The notes under the pieces are model-generated. The model was given only the letters and a program-made list of their open reading frames with translations. It made no database searches and had not been told where the DNA came from. Positions 1 through 6,700 of a stretch of 13,679 nucleotides of DNA are shown here, one piece after another (within the stretch, counting starts at the first letter, position 1; each line of letters begins with the position of its first letter). Source of the DNA: Pseudomonadota bacterium (GTDB lineage Bacteria; Pseudomonadota; Gammaproteobacteria; Pseudomonadales; Azotimanducaceae); assembly GCA_027622495.1 (NCBI GenBank), contig JAQBYL010000054.1, forward strand, positions 1 through 13,679, written 5' to 3'. Position numbers and translations under genes: made by a program.

Positions 1-2
1 TC

Positions 3-92
3 ACCGTGCAACTCAAGAGCGCATTCTATGATGCTGACGAGTTTTCCCGGGACGTCGACAAGATCTGGTTAACCCTTCAATTAAAGCTGTAG
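3..92 (+). CDS. C-terminal fragment of an unidentified protein (possible beta-barrel end)
   Basis: An open frame enters from the left edge and stops at TAG 90-92, giving about 29 residues that end in KIWLTLQLKL. The alternating hydrophobic pattern at the very C-terminus resembles a final outer-membrane beta-strand, although the last residue is Leu rather than the usual Phe. The other two forward frames stop early (TGA near 29-31, TAA near 70-72) or look non-coding. The gene starts outside the window, so product and length are unknown. The beta-barrel idea is inference from a short tail only. Confidence 0.45.
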   Translation, partial: TVQLKSAFYDADEFSRDVDKIWLTLQLKL

Positions 93-303
93 CTGTGTAG
101 CAGTGCTGATAGTTCGGCAATATGTGAGAATAGTTGTGGTATTTACCCAGCGCATGGGGTAGTGTGCCCGGGCGATCTGCGTTCGGTCTGCCTTTCAGCT
201 ATCTGCCCAGTTTCACTGGGCGTTCGTTCCAAGTCATCCGCTACACCAAGATTGTTCGTTTACCGCACCCGATTAGCGTGCGGAAATCCTATGGAGACCA
301 GCA
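93..303 (+). promoter_or_regulatory. Intergenic leader upstream of the cold-shock gene, with two hairpins
   Basis: This 211-base gap precedes the csp gene. It holds two perfect 6-bp inverted repeats: GCCCAG/CTGGGC at 205-221 (5-base loop) and CCGCAC/GTGCGG at 263-283 (9-base loop). The second ends about 10 bases before the Shine-Dalgarno GGAG (293-296). The first could end the upstream transcript, but it lacks a T-run. Both could instead sit in a structured csp 5' UTR; cspA-type mRNAs in E. coli have long, temperature-sensitive leaders. I see no convincing -35/-10 pair, so promoter position and leader length are not established. Confidence 0.35.
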
Positions 304-507
304 ATGGCTACAGGAACTGTAAAGTGGTTTAACCCAACTAAAGGGTTTGGCTTTATTCAACCGGAAGACGGCAGCCAGGACGTGTTTGTTCACATCAGCG
401 CTGTTGAAAAGTCTGATCTGAACGGCCTCGTCGAAGGCCAGCGAATTACATTCGATGTAATTTCAGAGCGAGGCAAGACGGCTGCAAGTAATTTGAAGTC
501 GGCTTAA
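304..507 (+). CDS. csp: CspA-family cold-shock protein
   Basis: This is a 67-residue single cold-shock domain (five-stranded OB fold) that binds single-stranded RNA and DNA, typically acting as an RNA chaperone or transcription antiterminator in the cytoplasm. The sequence shows the family start TGTVKWFNPTKGFGFI, the RNP1 motif KGFGFI near residues 14-19 and the RNP2 motif DVFVHIS near residues 27-33. Length matches the family (65-72 residues). The ATG at 304 has GGAG at 293-296, seven bases upstream. A strong hairpin follows at 517-539, then a small basic protein gene. Whether this copy is cold-induced or constitutive cannot be told from sequence. Family assignment is very secure. Confidence 0.97.
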   Translation: MATGTVKWFNPTKGFGFIQPEDGSQDVFVHISAVEKSDLNGLVEGQRITFDVISERGKTAASNLKSA

Positions 508-516
508 CTCAAAGTT

Positions 517-539
517 TTGGAGGGCGCAAAGCCCTCCAA
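517..539 (+). terminator. Strong hairpin just after the cold-shock gene
   Basis: TTGGAGGGC (517-525) pairs perfectly with GCCCTCCAA (531-539) around a GCAAA loop, giving a 9-bp GC-rich stem that starts nine bases after the csp stop. No T-run follows on the + strand, so this is not a textbook intrinsic terminator. It may act as a partial terminator, as 3'-end protection for csp mRNA, or as an attenuator for the small gene starting at 566. Confidence 0.55.
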
Positions 540-565
540 CTCCCACGCGACTCCAGACGAGATGT

Positions 566-727
566 ATGAGTAAAAACCAACACACTTTTGCCAAACGTCA
601 GCGCGAAATCGAAAAAAAGCGTAAGGCAGATGAGAAAAGAGCGCGGCGGCTCAGCAAAAGCTTGACCGCAGATTCCGATGAAGATCAGGATCCTGGCACT
701 GACCCCCCAAGCGATGTGCCCCAATAG
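566..727 (+). CDS. Small basic, highly charged protein (53 residues), function unknown
   Basis: The ATG at 566 opens a 53-residue frame ending at TAG 725-727. Residues 1-33 (MSKNQHTFAKRQREIEKKRK and onward) are rich in Lys, Arg and Glu and should form a charged helix. Residues 37-53 are acidic and Pro-rich (DSDEDQDPGTDPPSDVP). From memory, proteins starting with a similar NxxTFAKRQRE-type motif occur as short uncharacterised proteins in proteobacteria; I cannot confirm this by search. The strongly biased composition and position 58 bases after csp favour a real gene over chance. A basic helix with an acidic tail would suit nucleic-acid or ribosome binding, but that is inference. The Shine-Dalgarno is weak. 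A three-codon frame starting at 562 (ATG TAT GAG TAA) overlaps the start. Confidence 0.7.
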   Translation: MSKNQHTFAKRQREIEKKRKADEKRARRLSKSLTADSDEDQDPGTDPPSDVPQ

Positions 728-737
728 ATAATCGTCG

Positions 738-761
738 GTACACCTGTCAGTACACCTGTCA
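738..761 (+). repeat. Perfect tandem direct repeat, 2 x 12 bp
   Basis: GTACACCTGTCA occurs at 738-749 and again, directly abutting, at 750-761. The second copy contains the stop codon of the minus-strand dioxygenase gene (TCA at 759-761, read as TGA). It lies in the 31-base gap between two convergent genes. It could be a slippage duplication or a paired protein-binding site. I see no further copies nearby. Confidence 0.8.
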
Positions 762-1577
762 CCATCGATCCACGCCCACCAGCTTCCTCCCCAATTCTGT
801 TAACACAATCTCAGGCCCGGTTTCCGGTATCTGCTGGTCAGGTACATTCTGCCGCACTGCCCAGGCGGGCGGACGTTTCTGGCTGAAAAGTTCGATTCTG
901 TGTTGCCGGGCGTTTTCATCGCCCTGCAGATCCATGGCCACATACTGAGTAAAACGCGGTTCTGCCGTTAGATTTTCGGCGCTGCTATGCGGCATTTTCC
1001 TATGCCACAGGACCAAGCTGCCCGCGGGAGCGGCAATCGCCTCAACAACATGATCGCCGAGATCCGGGCGCAAACGACTGAGGGCGTCTTCCGTCTGGTT
1101 AAGCAGAAATTCCGACAGGGATCGAAACGCACCGGGTACACAACAGAACGCACCCTGGTCAGCGGCGGTATCGGTCAGGTAGACGAGCCCCTGGATCGAT
1201 AGTGGCGAATCGAGGCGAGGGTCACCATCCCAATGGATAGGGTCGACGTACACTTTTTCACCCCAGCCGTGAGCAGGCGGTTTGAAAGATGCCCGATCCA
1301 TGGTCACCCACAAATGCCCGGTGTTGTACAAATCGGCGAATACCTGATGAATGGCAGGAAGCTGACGGATCGCCCAGAACACCGGGTCGTGATGCACCGG
1401 CACAATCCCATGACCCTGGCTTGCACCGACATACCAGGTGCTCGGGTCGTCGAGTTTCAAGGTGAGATGCCTGCAGATTGCTGACACGGCGGCTTCACAA
1501 AGTAATGCAGGCACAACACCTGGTACCACCAGATAACCCTGATCAAAAAAGCTTTGTTTGTCGGCGCCTGAAATCAT
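759..1577 (-). CDS. Phytanoyl-CoA dioxygenase (PhyH) family Fe(II)/2-oxoglutarate oxygenase
   Basis: A 272-residue cytoplasmic protein of the PhyH superfamily, which uses Fe(II), 2-oxoglutarate and O2 to hydroxylate small molecules. Counting from the ATG at 1577, the iron ligands are His115 and Asp117 (HWD in VDPIHWDGDP) and a distal His197 (KMPHSS). Arg208 (EPRFTQ) fits the 2-oxoglutarate carboxylate anchor. The family segment GAFCCVPGAF lies near residues 142-151. An in-frame GTG at 1589 would add four residues; neither start has a clear Shine-Dalgarno. The gene is head to head with the FGGY kinase, 14 bp between start codons, so its promoter must lie in or beside the kinase 5' end. The substrate is unknown. 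Adjacency hints at a shared pathway, but that is inference. Confidence 0.88.
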   Translation of the reverse strand: MISGADKQSFFDQGYLVVPGVVPALLCEAAVSAICRHLTLKLDDPSTWYVGASQGHGIVPVHHDPVFWAIRQLPAIHQVFADLYNTGHLWVTMDRASFKPPAHGWGEKVYVDPIHWDGDPRLDSPLSIQGLVYLTDTAADQGAFCCVPGAFRSLSEFLLNQTEDALSRLRPDLGDHVVEAIAAPAGSLVLWHRKMPHSSAENLTAEPRFTQYVAMDLQGDENARQHRIELFSQKRPPAWAVRQNVPDQQIPETGPEIVLTELGRKLVGVDRW

Positions 1578-1591
1578 GCGTAAATACACCG

Positions 1592-3031
1592 ATGACAGAT
1601 GTGATGATCGGCATCGACCTCGGCACTACACGTCTCAAGGTATCCGCCTTTGCCCGGAATGGAACCTTACAGTATCAGCTGACAAAACGGCATGTGGATT
1701 GCGCTGCAGGAAACCTTTCGTGGCAGGACGCAAACGACTGGTGGCGCGATACTGTTGAGCTGGTGGGCGGTGTAGTCAACCACCTCAATCATCCGCAGAT
1801 CACTGGTCTTTCGGTTTGCGGTCGCGGTGGTGCGGCGGTGTTCGCAGATAGAAGAGGGGATGTGCTTGCACACCCCTGGTCAGACTCGCGCCACCGTGAT
1901 GAACTGAAATCCCTGTACGCGTGGCGGGCAGGCCACGATCTGTCGAACTATGGTGCCGGCTTGATCGCCAAGTATCTGTGGCTGAGGAAAAACGAGAATC
2001 CCCTGGCACGCAGAATAACCCATGGCTTTTTTGCCAAAGACTGGCTCCTCTTCCGGCTCACCGGTGAACATGTTACCGACTGGACCTCGGGGCCGGATGG
2101 GCATGCATGGGATCCGGCGGTCGTTCGCGACCATCATCTGCCTGAGACCCTGTTGCCTGAACCCCGGCTGCCGTGGATTCTTGCGGGGAATCTGTTACCC
2201 GACGCGGCAAAGGCCATGGGCCTTACGGCCGGTTTGCCGGTGGCGGTGTGAGGCCACGACGGCTTATGCGCAAATATCGGAGTAGCAGCGGTAAACCCTG
2301 GAGATATGGCTGTGACGATCGGTACTCATGCCGTGGTGCGCATGGTGATGGCGCACACGCCAACTGGCGCTTATCGTTTTTATCGGATGCCGCCCGATGG
2401 TCAGATCATTGGCGGGAACGCTGTCATGGGCGGGCGCAGTGCGGACTGGTTTCTCGATCTGCTGCAAACGCCAGAGCACGATCGTGAAGCGGTGTTCGAA
2501 ATGATGGACGCCTATGCCGCCAAAATTCCTGCTGGATCCCGTGGGGTTCGGTTTCTGCCATTTCTTGCCGGTCAGGTGGCGCCGGTCGCAAGACCAGGTG
2601 CGCGGGCCGCGTTTTCCGGTTTGCGGTTTGACCATGGTCACAACGAGATGTATCGAGCGGTTCTGGAGGGGGCCTCGTTTGCAATCCGGTCTATTGCGGA
2701 TCAGGTTAACGGCTGGTGCGGGCTACCGACCGTGGTTCGTCTGACCGGCTCCGGGGCGAGAAGTCCACTGTGGACCAACATGCTGGCCAACGTGCTGGAC
2801 ACCTCGCTTGAAATATCTGACGAAGCCGTGGAAGCTCGGGGTGCGGTCGCCTGCCTGACGGTTGCGCTGGGTCAGCATGCTGACATTGCCCATGCGGCCG
2901 ACAGGCTGGTTCAGATTCAGCGCACAGAAGTGCCTGATGAAGAAACAGCGGCAAACTACCGGGAAATTTATCAACACTGGCAGAAAATAAACCAGCTCAG
3001 CCGGGCGTTTGATGCCGGTCAAGCAATCTGA
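1592..3031 (+). pseudogene. FGGY-family carbohydrate kinase interrupted by an in-frame TGA
   Basis: FGGY kinases phosphorylate sugars and polyols with ATP. Read from ATG 1592 the frame spans 480 codons, the family's usual length, but has TGA at codon 220 (2249-2251). Before it are the phosphate-binding motif GIDLGTT (residues 7-13), WSDSRHRDE and FFAKDWLLFRLTGE, all typical of the N-terminal domain. Directly after it, in the same frame, come GHDGLCANIG with the expected catalytic Asp223, then GTHAVVR, FLPFLAGQ and the adenosine-motif-like LTGSGARSPLW. Homologues usually have Gly where the stop sits, so GGA to TGA is the simplest change. The truncated 219-residue product would lack the catalytic base and the C-terminal domain. 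ATG 2306 has GGAG only two bases upstream and is a poor restart. The closest subgroup appears xylulokinase-like, but the substrate is uncertain. First gene of the operon. Confidence 0.88.
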
Positions 3032-3041
3032 AGGAGCGATA

Positions 3042-4142
3042 TTGGCAACCTGGACGATACGTGGTGGAACGGTTATCGACAGTGAGGAGGGTCCCTGGGT
3101 GGTGCGGGATCTGCACATCGGCGCGGAACCCGGTGGCCAGGAAGTCGATGCAACAGGCTGTTATGTAGCGCCGGGCTTTATTGACCTGCATACCCACGTG
3201 TTCAGTCACAGCCTCTTTACCCACTCGCGGCTTCAGGCTGACCGCATTGGTGTACGGCAGGGGGTTGCCTGTGTAGTCGACGCAGGTTCATCTGGTGCAA
3301 TCACCATCGATGCCTTTCCAGATAACGTACACGGCACCCAGGCAACAAAGGTGTTTGCATTCATCAACATCGGCTCACCCGGCTTGCCTACCCTGGGCGG
3401 TGGGCATGCTTCAAGACCAGAGCTGTGTGATCTGGCGGCGACAGTCAAAAGTTTTGAGCGCCATGCGGACTGGATTGTCGGGGTTAAGGTCCTGGCGTCA
3501 TCCAGCCACACCGGAAGCTTCGGGCTCGAGGCGGTCAAACTAGCGCGCAAGGCAGCAGAACTGGTGGGCAAGCCGCTGATGCTGCACGTGGGCAACGCTC
3601 CGCCCCTCATCGACGATGTGCTCGATCTGCTCCGCCCGGGCGACATAGTGACGCATACTTATCATGGTAAAACCGGTGGGGTTCTGGGGTATGCCGACAG
3701 GATCATCGAACCGTTCAAGCGTGCAGTCGATCGCGGTGTTGTGGTTGATCTGGGCCATGGCCGCTCCTCTTTTTCGTTCCGCGTGTTTGAGATTGCTCTT
3801 GATCAGGGCATGCCGATCACCACAATCAGTTCCGATCTGCATCGCGGCAATGTGGACAGCCATGTATTCAGCCTGGCCCGCACCATGACAAAACTGCGCA
3901 CGTTTGGTTTCTCGCTGGGGGAAGTAGTGGAAAAAGTCACCACCGCACCTGCGAGAGCAATCGGCATTGACCGGCATGGTTTCGGCAGTTTGACCGGTGG
4001 CACCCTCACAATCTTTCGCGAGCTGGACAAGCAGGTCGACCTGATGGATGCAGAAGGTGTAGTGCGCCGCACAAAAACGTGGATCGAACCCGTGGGCGTG
4101 CTGGTTGATGGTCATTATCATAAGGTATGCGAGACGATCTGA
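3042..4142 (+). CDS. Amidohydrolase/deacetylase family metallohydrolase (cog3964, EF_0837/Atu3266-like)
   Basis: A 366-residue amidohydrolase-superfamily TIM-barrel enzyme. I chose TTG 3042 because AAGGAG at 3031-3036 lies five bases upstream and the mature start ATWTIRGG fits the family; a longer TTG start at 3009 would overlap the kinase. Probable metal ligands are His50 and His52 (DLHTHVF), Lys149 (GVKVLASS, the expected carbamylated bridging lysine), His182 (LHVGN), His205 (THTYHGK), and catalytic Asp265 (SSDLH). These proteins are often called dihydroorotase, but cog3964 members studied hydrolyse acetylated substrates rather than dihydroorotate. The gene starts 10 bases after the kinase stop and overlaps the next start by one base, so it is surely co-transcribed. 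Deacylation of an N- or O-acetyl intermediate is the likely role; the exact substrate is unknown. Confidence 0.9.
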   Translation: MATWTIRGGTVIDSEEGPWVVRDLHIGAEPGGQEVDATGCYVAPGFIDLHTHVFSHSLFTHSRLQADRIGVRQGVACVVDAGSSGAITIDAFPDNVHGTQATKVFAFINIGSPGLPTLGGGHASRPELCDLAATVKSFERHADWIVGVKVLASSSHTGSFGLEAVKLARKAAELVGKPLMLHVGNAPPLIDDVLDLLRPGDIVTHTYHGKTGGVLGYADRIIEPFKRAVDRGVVVDLGHGRSSFSFRVFEIALDQGMPITTISSDLHRGNVDSHVFSLARTMTKLRTFGFSLGEVVEKVTTAPARAIGIDRHGFGSLTGGTLTIFRELDKQVDLMDAEGVVRRTKTWIEPVGVLVDGHYHKVCETI

Positions 4143-5218
4143 TGACCCGGATCAACCCCTTCGCAGATCTGGCAGTTGAACCGGTCATCAATGCATCGGG
4201 CAAAATGACCGCGCTGGGTGGAAGTGCGCAGAATGATGCGATCGCGCAGGCCCAGGCAGCGGCCGCTGGATCACACGTCGATCTGGCTCGGTTGCGGCAG
4301 GCCGCAGCTACCCTGATTGCACGGCGATGTGGTGCTGAAGCTGCCTGCATAACAAGCGGTGCTGCCGCAGGTCTGGCCATCGCCGTCGCCGCGGTTGTTA
4401 CCGGTATTGAGCTTGAAAAGATTCAGCGTCTGCCGGATGTCGCAGATTCCAGGCGCAACGTCCTGTTGCAGGCCGGTCACGATATTGATTTTGGCGCACC
4501 GATTGAGCAGATGATCCGTCTGGGTGGAGGTCGGGCTGAGGTGGTGGGAACCAATGACGCCGTGATCAGGGCAGACATACTCGCGGCGATCAATGCCAAC
4601 ACCGTTGCTCTGGTGCATGTTCTGTCGCACCACTGCCTGCAGAATGATCGCCTGAATCTGACGCAGATGATCGATCTCGCTCACAAATCTAACCTGCCGT
4701 TAATTGTTGACGCAGCAGCCGAGGAAGACCTGTTGATGCCGATTGCGGCGGGTGCAGATCTGGTGACCTACTCAGGTGGCAAGGCAATCGGCGGACCAAC
4801 ATGCGGTTTTATCTGCGGCCGACGCGATCTGATCGAGGCATGCGAAGCCCAGGGTCGCGGCATCGCCCGCGCCATGAAAATCGGCAAAGAAGCGATCATG
4901 GGTCTGGTTGCAGCCCTGCAGATCTATCCAGCTCCCGATAATCGAGCCGCCGTTCTGGATCTGCTTGAGGCTGGTCTTCGGCAGGCATGCAGACTCGCTG
5001 TATCGCGTATCACAGATCGTGCTGGTCGGGCCATCGAACGGATCGCCATACATGGCAGCATTGAGGAGTTGAAAGCCCTGATTGCTCACCTGGAAGCTGG
5101 TGAGCCAAGCATTCGAACGCGCAATCACCAGATCAGAGCGGGGTATGTTCAACTGGACCCGCGGGAGTTGCATCTGGATCAGGTTCCTCTCATTGTGGAT
5201 CGCTTCCGGACATTCTAA
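4142..5218 (+). CDS. DgaE/SelA-like PLP-dependent enzyme (probable amino-acid or amino-sugar-acid ammonia lyase)
   Basis: A 358-residue fold-type I PLP enzyme related to SelA but much shorter than true selenocysteine synthase (about 460 residues), matching DgaE, the D-glucosaminate-6-phosphate ammonia lyase that eliminates ammonia to give 2-keto-3-deoxy-6-phosphogluconate. The Schiff-base Lys is probably Lys214 in YSGGKAIGGPTCGF, and Asp190 in VDAAAEEDL should contact the pyridine nitrogen. The N-terminus INPFADLAVEPVINASGKMT is typical of this subgroup. ATG 4142 overlaps the upstream TGA (TGATGA-type junction), indicating translational coupling; ATG 4127 would add five residues. Pairing with a cog3964 deacetylase is a recurrent arrangement. 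The true substrate here may be another 2-amino-polyhydroxy acid. No KDPG-type aldolase gene is seen nearby. Confidence 0.87.
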   Translation: MTRINPFADLAVEPVINASGKMTALGGSAQNDAIAQAQAAAAGSHVDLARLRQAAATLIARRCGAEAACITSGAAAGLAIAVAAVVTGIELEKIQRLPDVADSRRNVLLQAGHDIDFGAPIEQMIRLGGGRAEVVGTNDAVIRADILAAINANTVALVHVLSHHCLQNDRLNLTQMIDLAHKSNLPLIVDAAAEEDLLMPIAAGADLVTYSGGKAIGGPTCGFICGRRDLIEACEAQGRGIARAMKIGKEAIMGLVAALQIYPAPDNRAAVLDLLEAGLRQACRLAVSRITDRAGRAIERIAIHGSIEELKALIAHLEAGEPSIRTRNHQIRAGYVQLDPRELHLDQVPLIVDRFRTF

Positions 5219-5230
5219 AAGGCGGCATTC

Positions 5231-6689
5231 ATGCGCATCGCGATCGCGGGTCTTTCCCACGAGACCAACACCTATTGTAAGGGGCAGACGGTTGCTGCGG
5301 ACTTCACGGCGCTTCGTGGTGAGCGGGTGCTGGCAACGCGTGGTCAGTCGTTTGATGTGGGTGGTGCAGTGGACGCCTGTGAACGGCTCGGTATTCTGCC
5401 GGTTCCGATCCTGTGTGTGGTCGCGCAGCCATCAGGCACCATAGAACGGGCGACTTTTGAGGCCTTCAAGCAGGAGATACTTGACGGTCTGCGCCGTGAA
5501 AAGGCGGACGGTGTATATCTTTCCCTCCACGGCGCCGGGGTAGTCGATGGTCTGCCCGATCTCGAAGGCGACCTTGTCGCAGGTATTCGCGATGTGGTTG
5601 GACCGGACGTACCGGTGGTTGCCAGTTTTGATCTGCATGGCAACATCACGCAAGCCATGGCCGATCTGCTTGACGGTGTGTTCGCTTGTCACCACTACCC
5701 GCACATCGACATGCATGAACGTGCTTCTGAAGCCATAGAACTGATACAGCGGATGCTCACAGAAGGCCTGAAGCCGCACACCGTCGTCGCTACTCTGCCG
5801 CTGCTTCTGCCTACCACTACCACCTTTGAAGGCATCGGTAAAACCACGCTTGAAACCATGCTTGCCGCCGAGGCGGAAGCCGGTGAGCTGGTTCCATGGT
5901 TTTCCCTACACCGATGTACCGCACGTCGGCAGCTATGTGGCGGTGACCGTAGAACAGGATAAGGAGCAGGCACAGCGGGTCACGCGAAGTCTTGCAGAAA
6001 AATTGTGGAATGCCCGCGAACAGTTCAGACCCAGATCACTTTCAGCAGAAGAGGCGGTGGCCGAGGCGCAGGCATTCTCCCAGGGGCCGGTGGTGATCAA
6101 TGAAACATCAGACAACTGTGGTGGTGGTGCACCCGGTGACGGTACACACCTGCTCAGAGCGATGCTGGACGCCGGGTTAACAAAGGCCTGTTTCGGGTTC
6201 GTGGTGGACGCACAGGTCGCCGCCCAGGCGTATGCCGCCGGTGTTGGCGTTGACATCGACGTCTCCCTTGGTGGCAAAACCGATGATCTGCACGGCGCAC
6301 CTCTGCTGCTGAGGGCGCATGTCAAAGCGCTTCACGACGGCCAACTGGTTATGCAGCACATGTTCAAGGGTGCACCCATGAACCTGGGACCGCTTGCGCG
6401 CCTGGTAGTCGATGGCGTGGACATCATCGTTGGATCCAAACGCAGCCAGACATTTGATACAGAACCGTTTCTTGCAGTTGGCATTGATGTAATGCGATAT
6501 GACATCGTAGCCCTCAAATCCAGCAATCACTTCCGCGCCGGGTTTACCCATCTCGCTAAAGCCATCATCACCGCGGATCCACCTGGCCTCACCACGCACC
6601 ACATTGAAGTTTTCCCACGGCAGCAGACTGCCAGAGCATTGTGGCCGATCAACGATCAGGCAACCTATGACGCTCATCAAACAACCTGA
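5231..6689 (+). pseudogene. M81 (MlrC-like) family metallopeptidase, frameshifted
   Basis: The M81 family takes its type from microcystinase C; most members act on unknown amide substrates. The start ATG 5231 reads MRIAIAGLSHETNTYC, typical of the family N-terminus. Zinc ligands are visible at Asp134 and His136 (FDLHGN) and His158 (HHYPHID), with the same spacing as Asp167, His169 and His191 of MlrC. The frame runs well to about 5890 (EAEAGELV), then loses homology and stops at 5960-5962. The conserved continuation (FHGFPYTDVPHVGSYVAV) resumes in the frame displaced by +1 and ends at TGA 6687-6689. Together the parts give about 486 residues, a normal family length. The net shift is +1 or -2; a few residues seem missing at the join, so a short deletion is likely. 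The gene lies 12 bases after the DgaE-like gene. Confidence 0.88.
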
Positions 6690-6700
6690 AGGAGAAAACT

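Noticed and set aside
134..322. A 62-codon + strand frame running into csp
   Set aside because: It overlaps the csp start in another frame, crosses both leader hairpins and has no ribosome site or recognisable protein features.
2249..2251. Selenocysteine insertion at the kinase TGA, tempting because a SelA-like gene lies in the same operon
   Set aside because: The family has Gly here, not Cys or Sec; I see no convincing SECIS-like hairpin just downstream; and the SelA-like protein is the short DgaE type, not selenocysteine synthase.
3540..4121. A 193-codon minus-strand open frame
   Set aside because: It lies wholly opposite the amidohydrolase gene, whose catalytic residues are conserved; it is a by-product of codon bias.
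3042..4142. Dihydroorotase of pyrimidine synthesis
   Set aside because: The sequence and the DgaE-like neighbour match the cog3964 deacetylase group, whose studied members are misannotated dihydroorotases; no pyrimidine genes are nearby.
5890..5912. Programmed ribosomal frameshift in the M81 gene, using the TTTTCCC run
   Set aside because: A slip at that run would lose the conserved FHG that is encoded upstream in the second frame. No pseudoknot or typical slippery site is evident, and M81 proteins are not known to be made by frameshifting.
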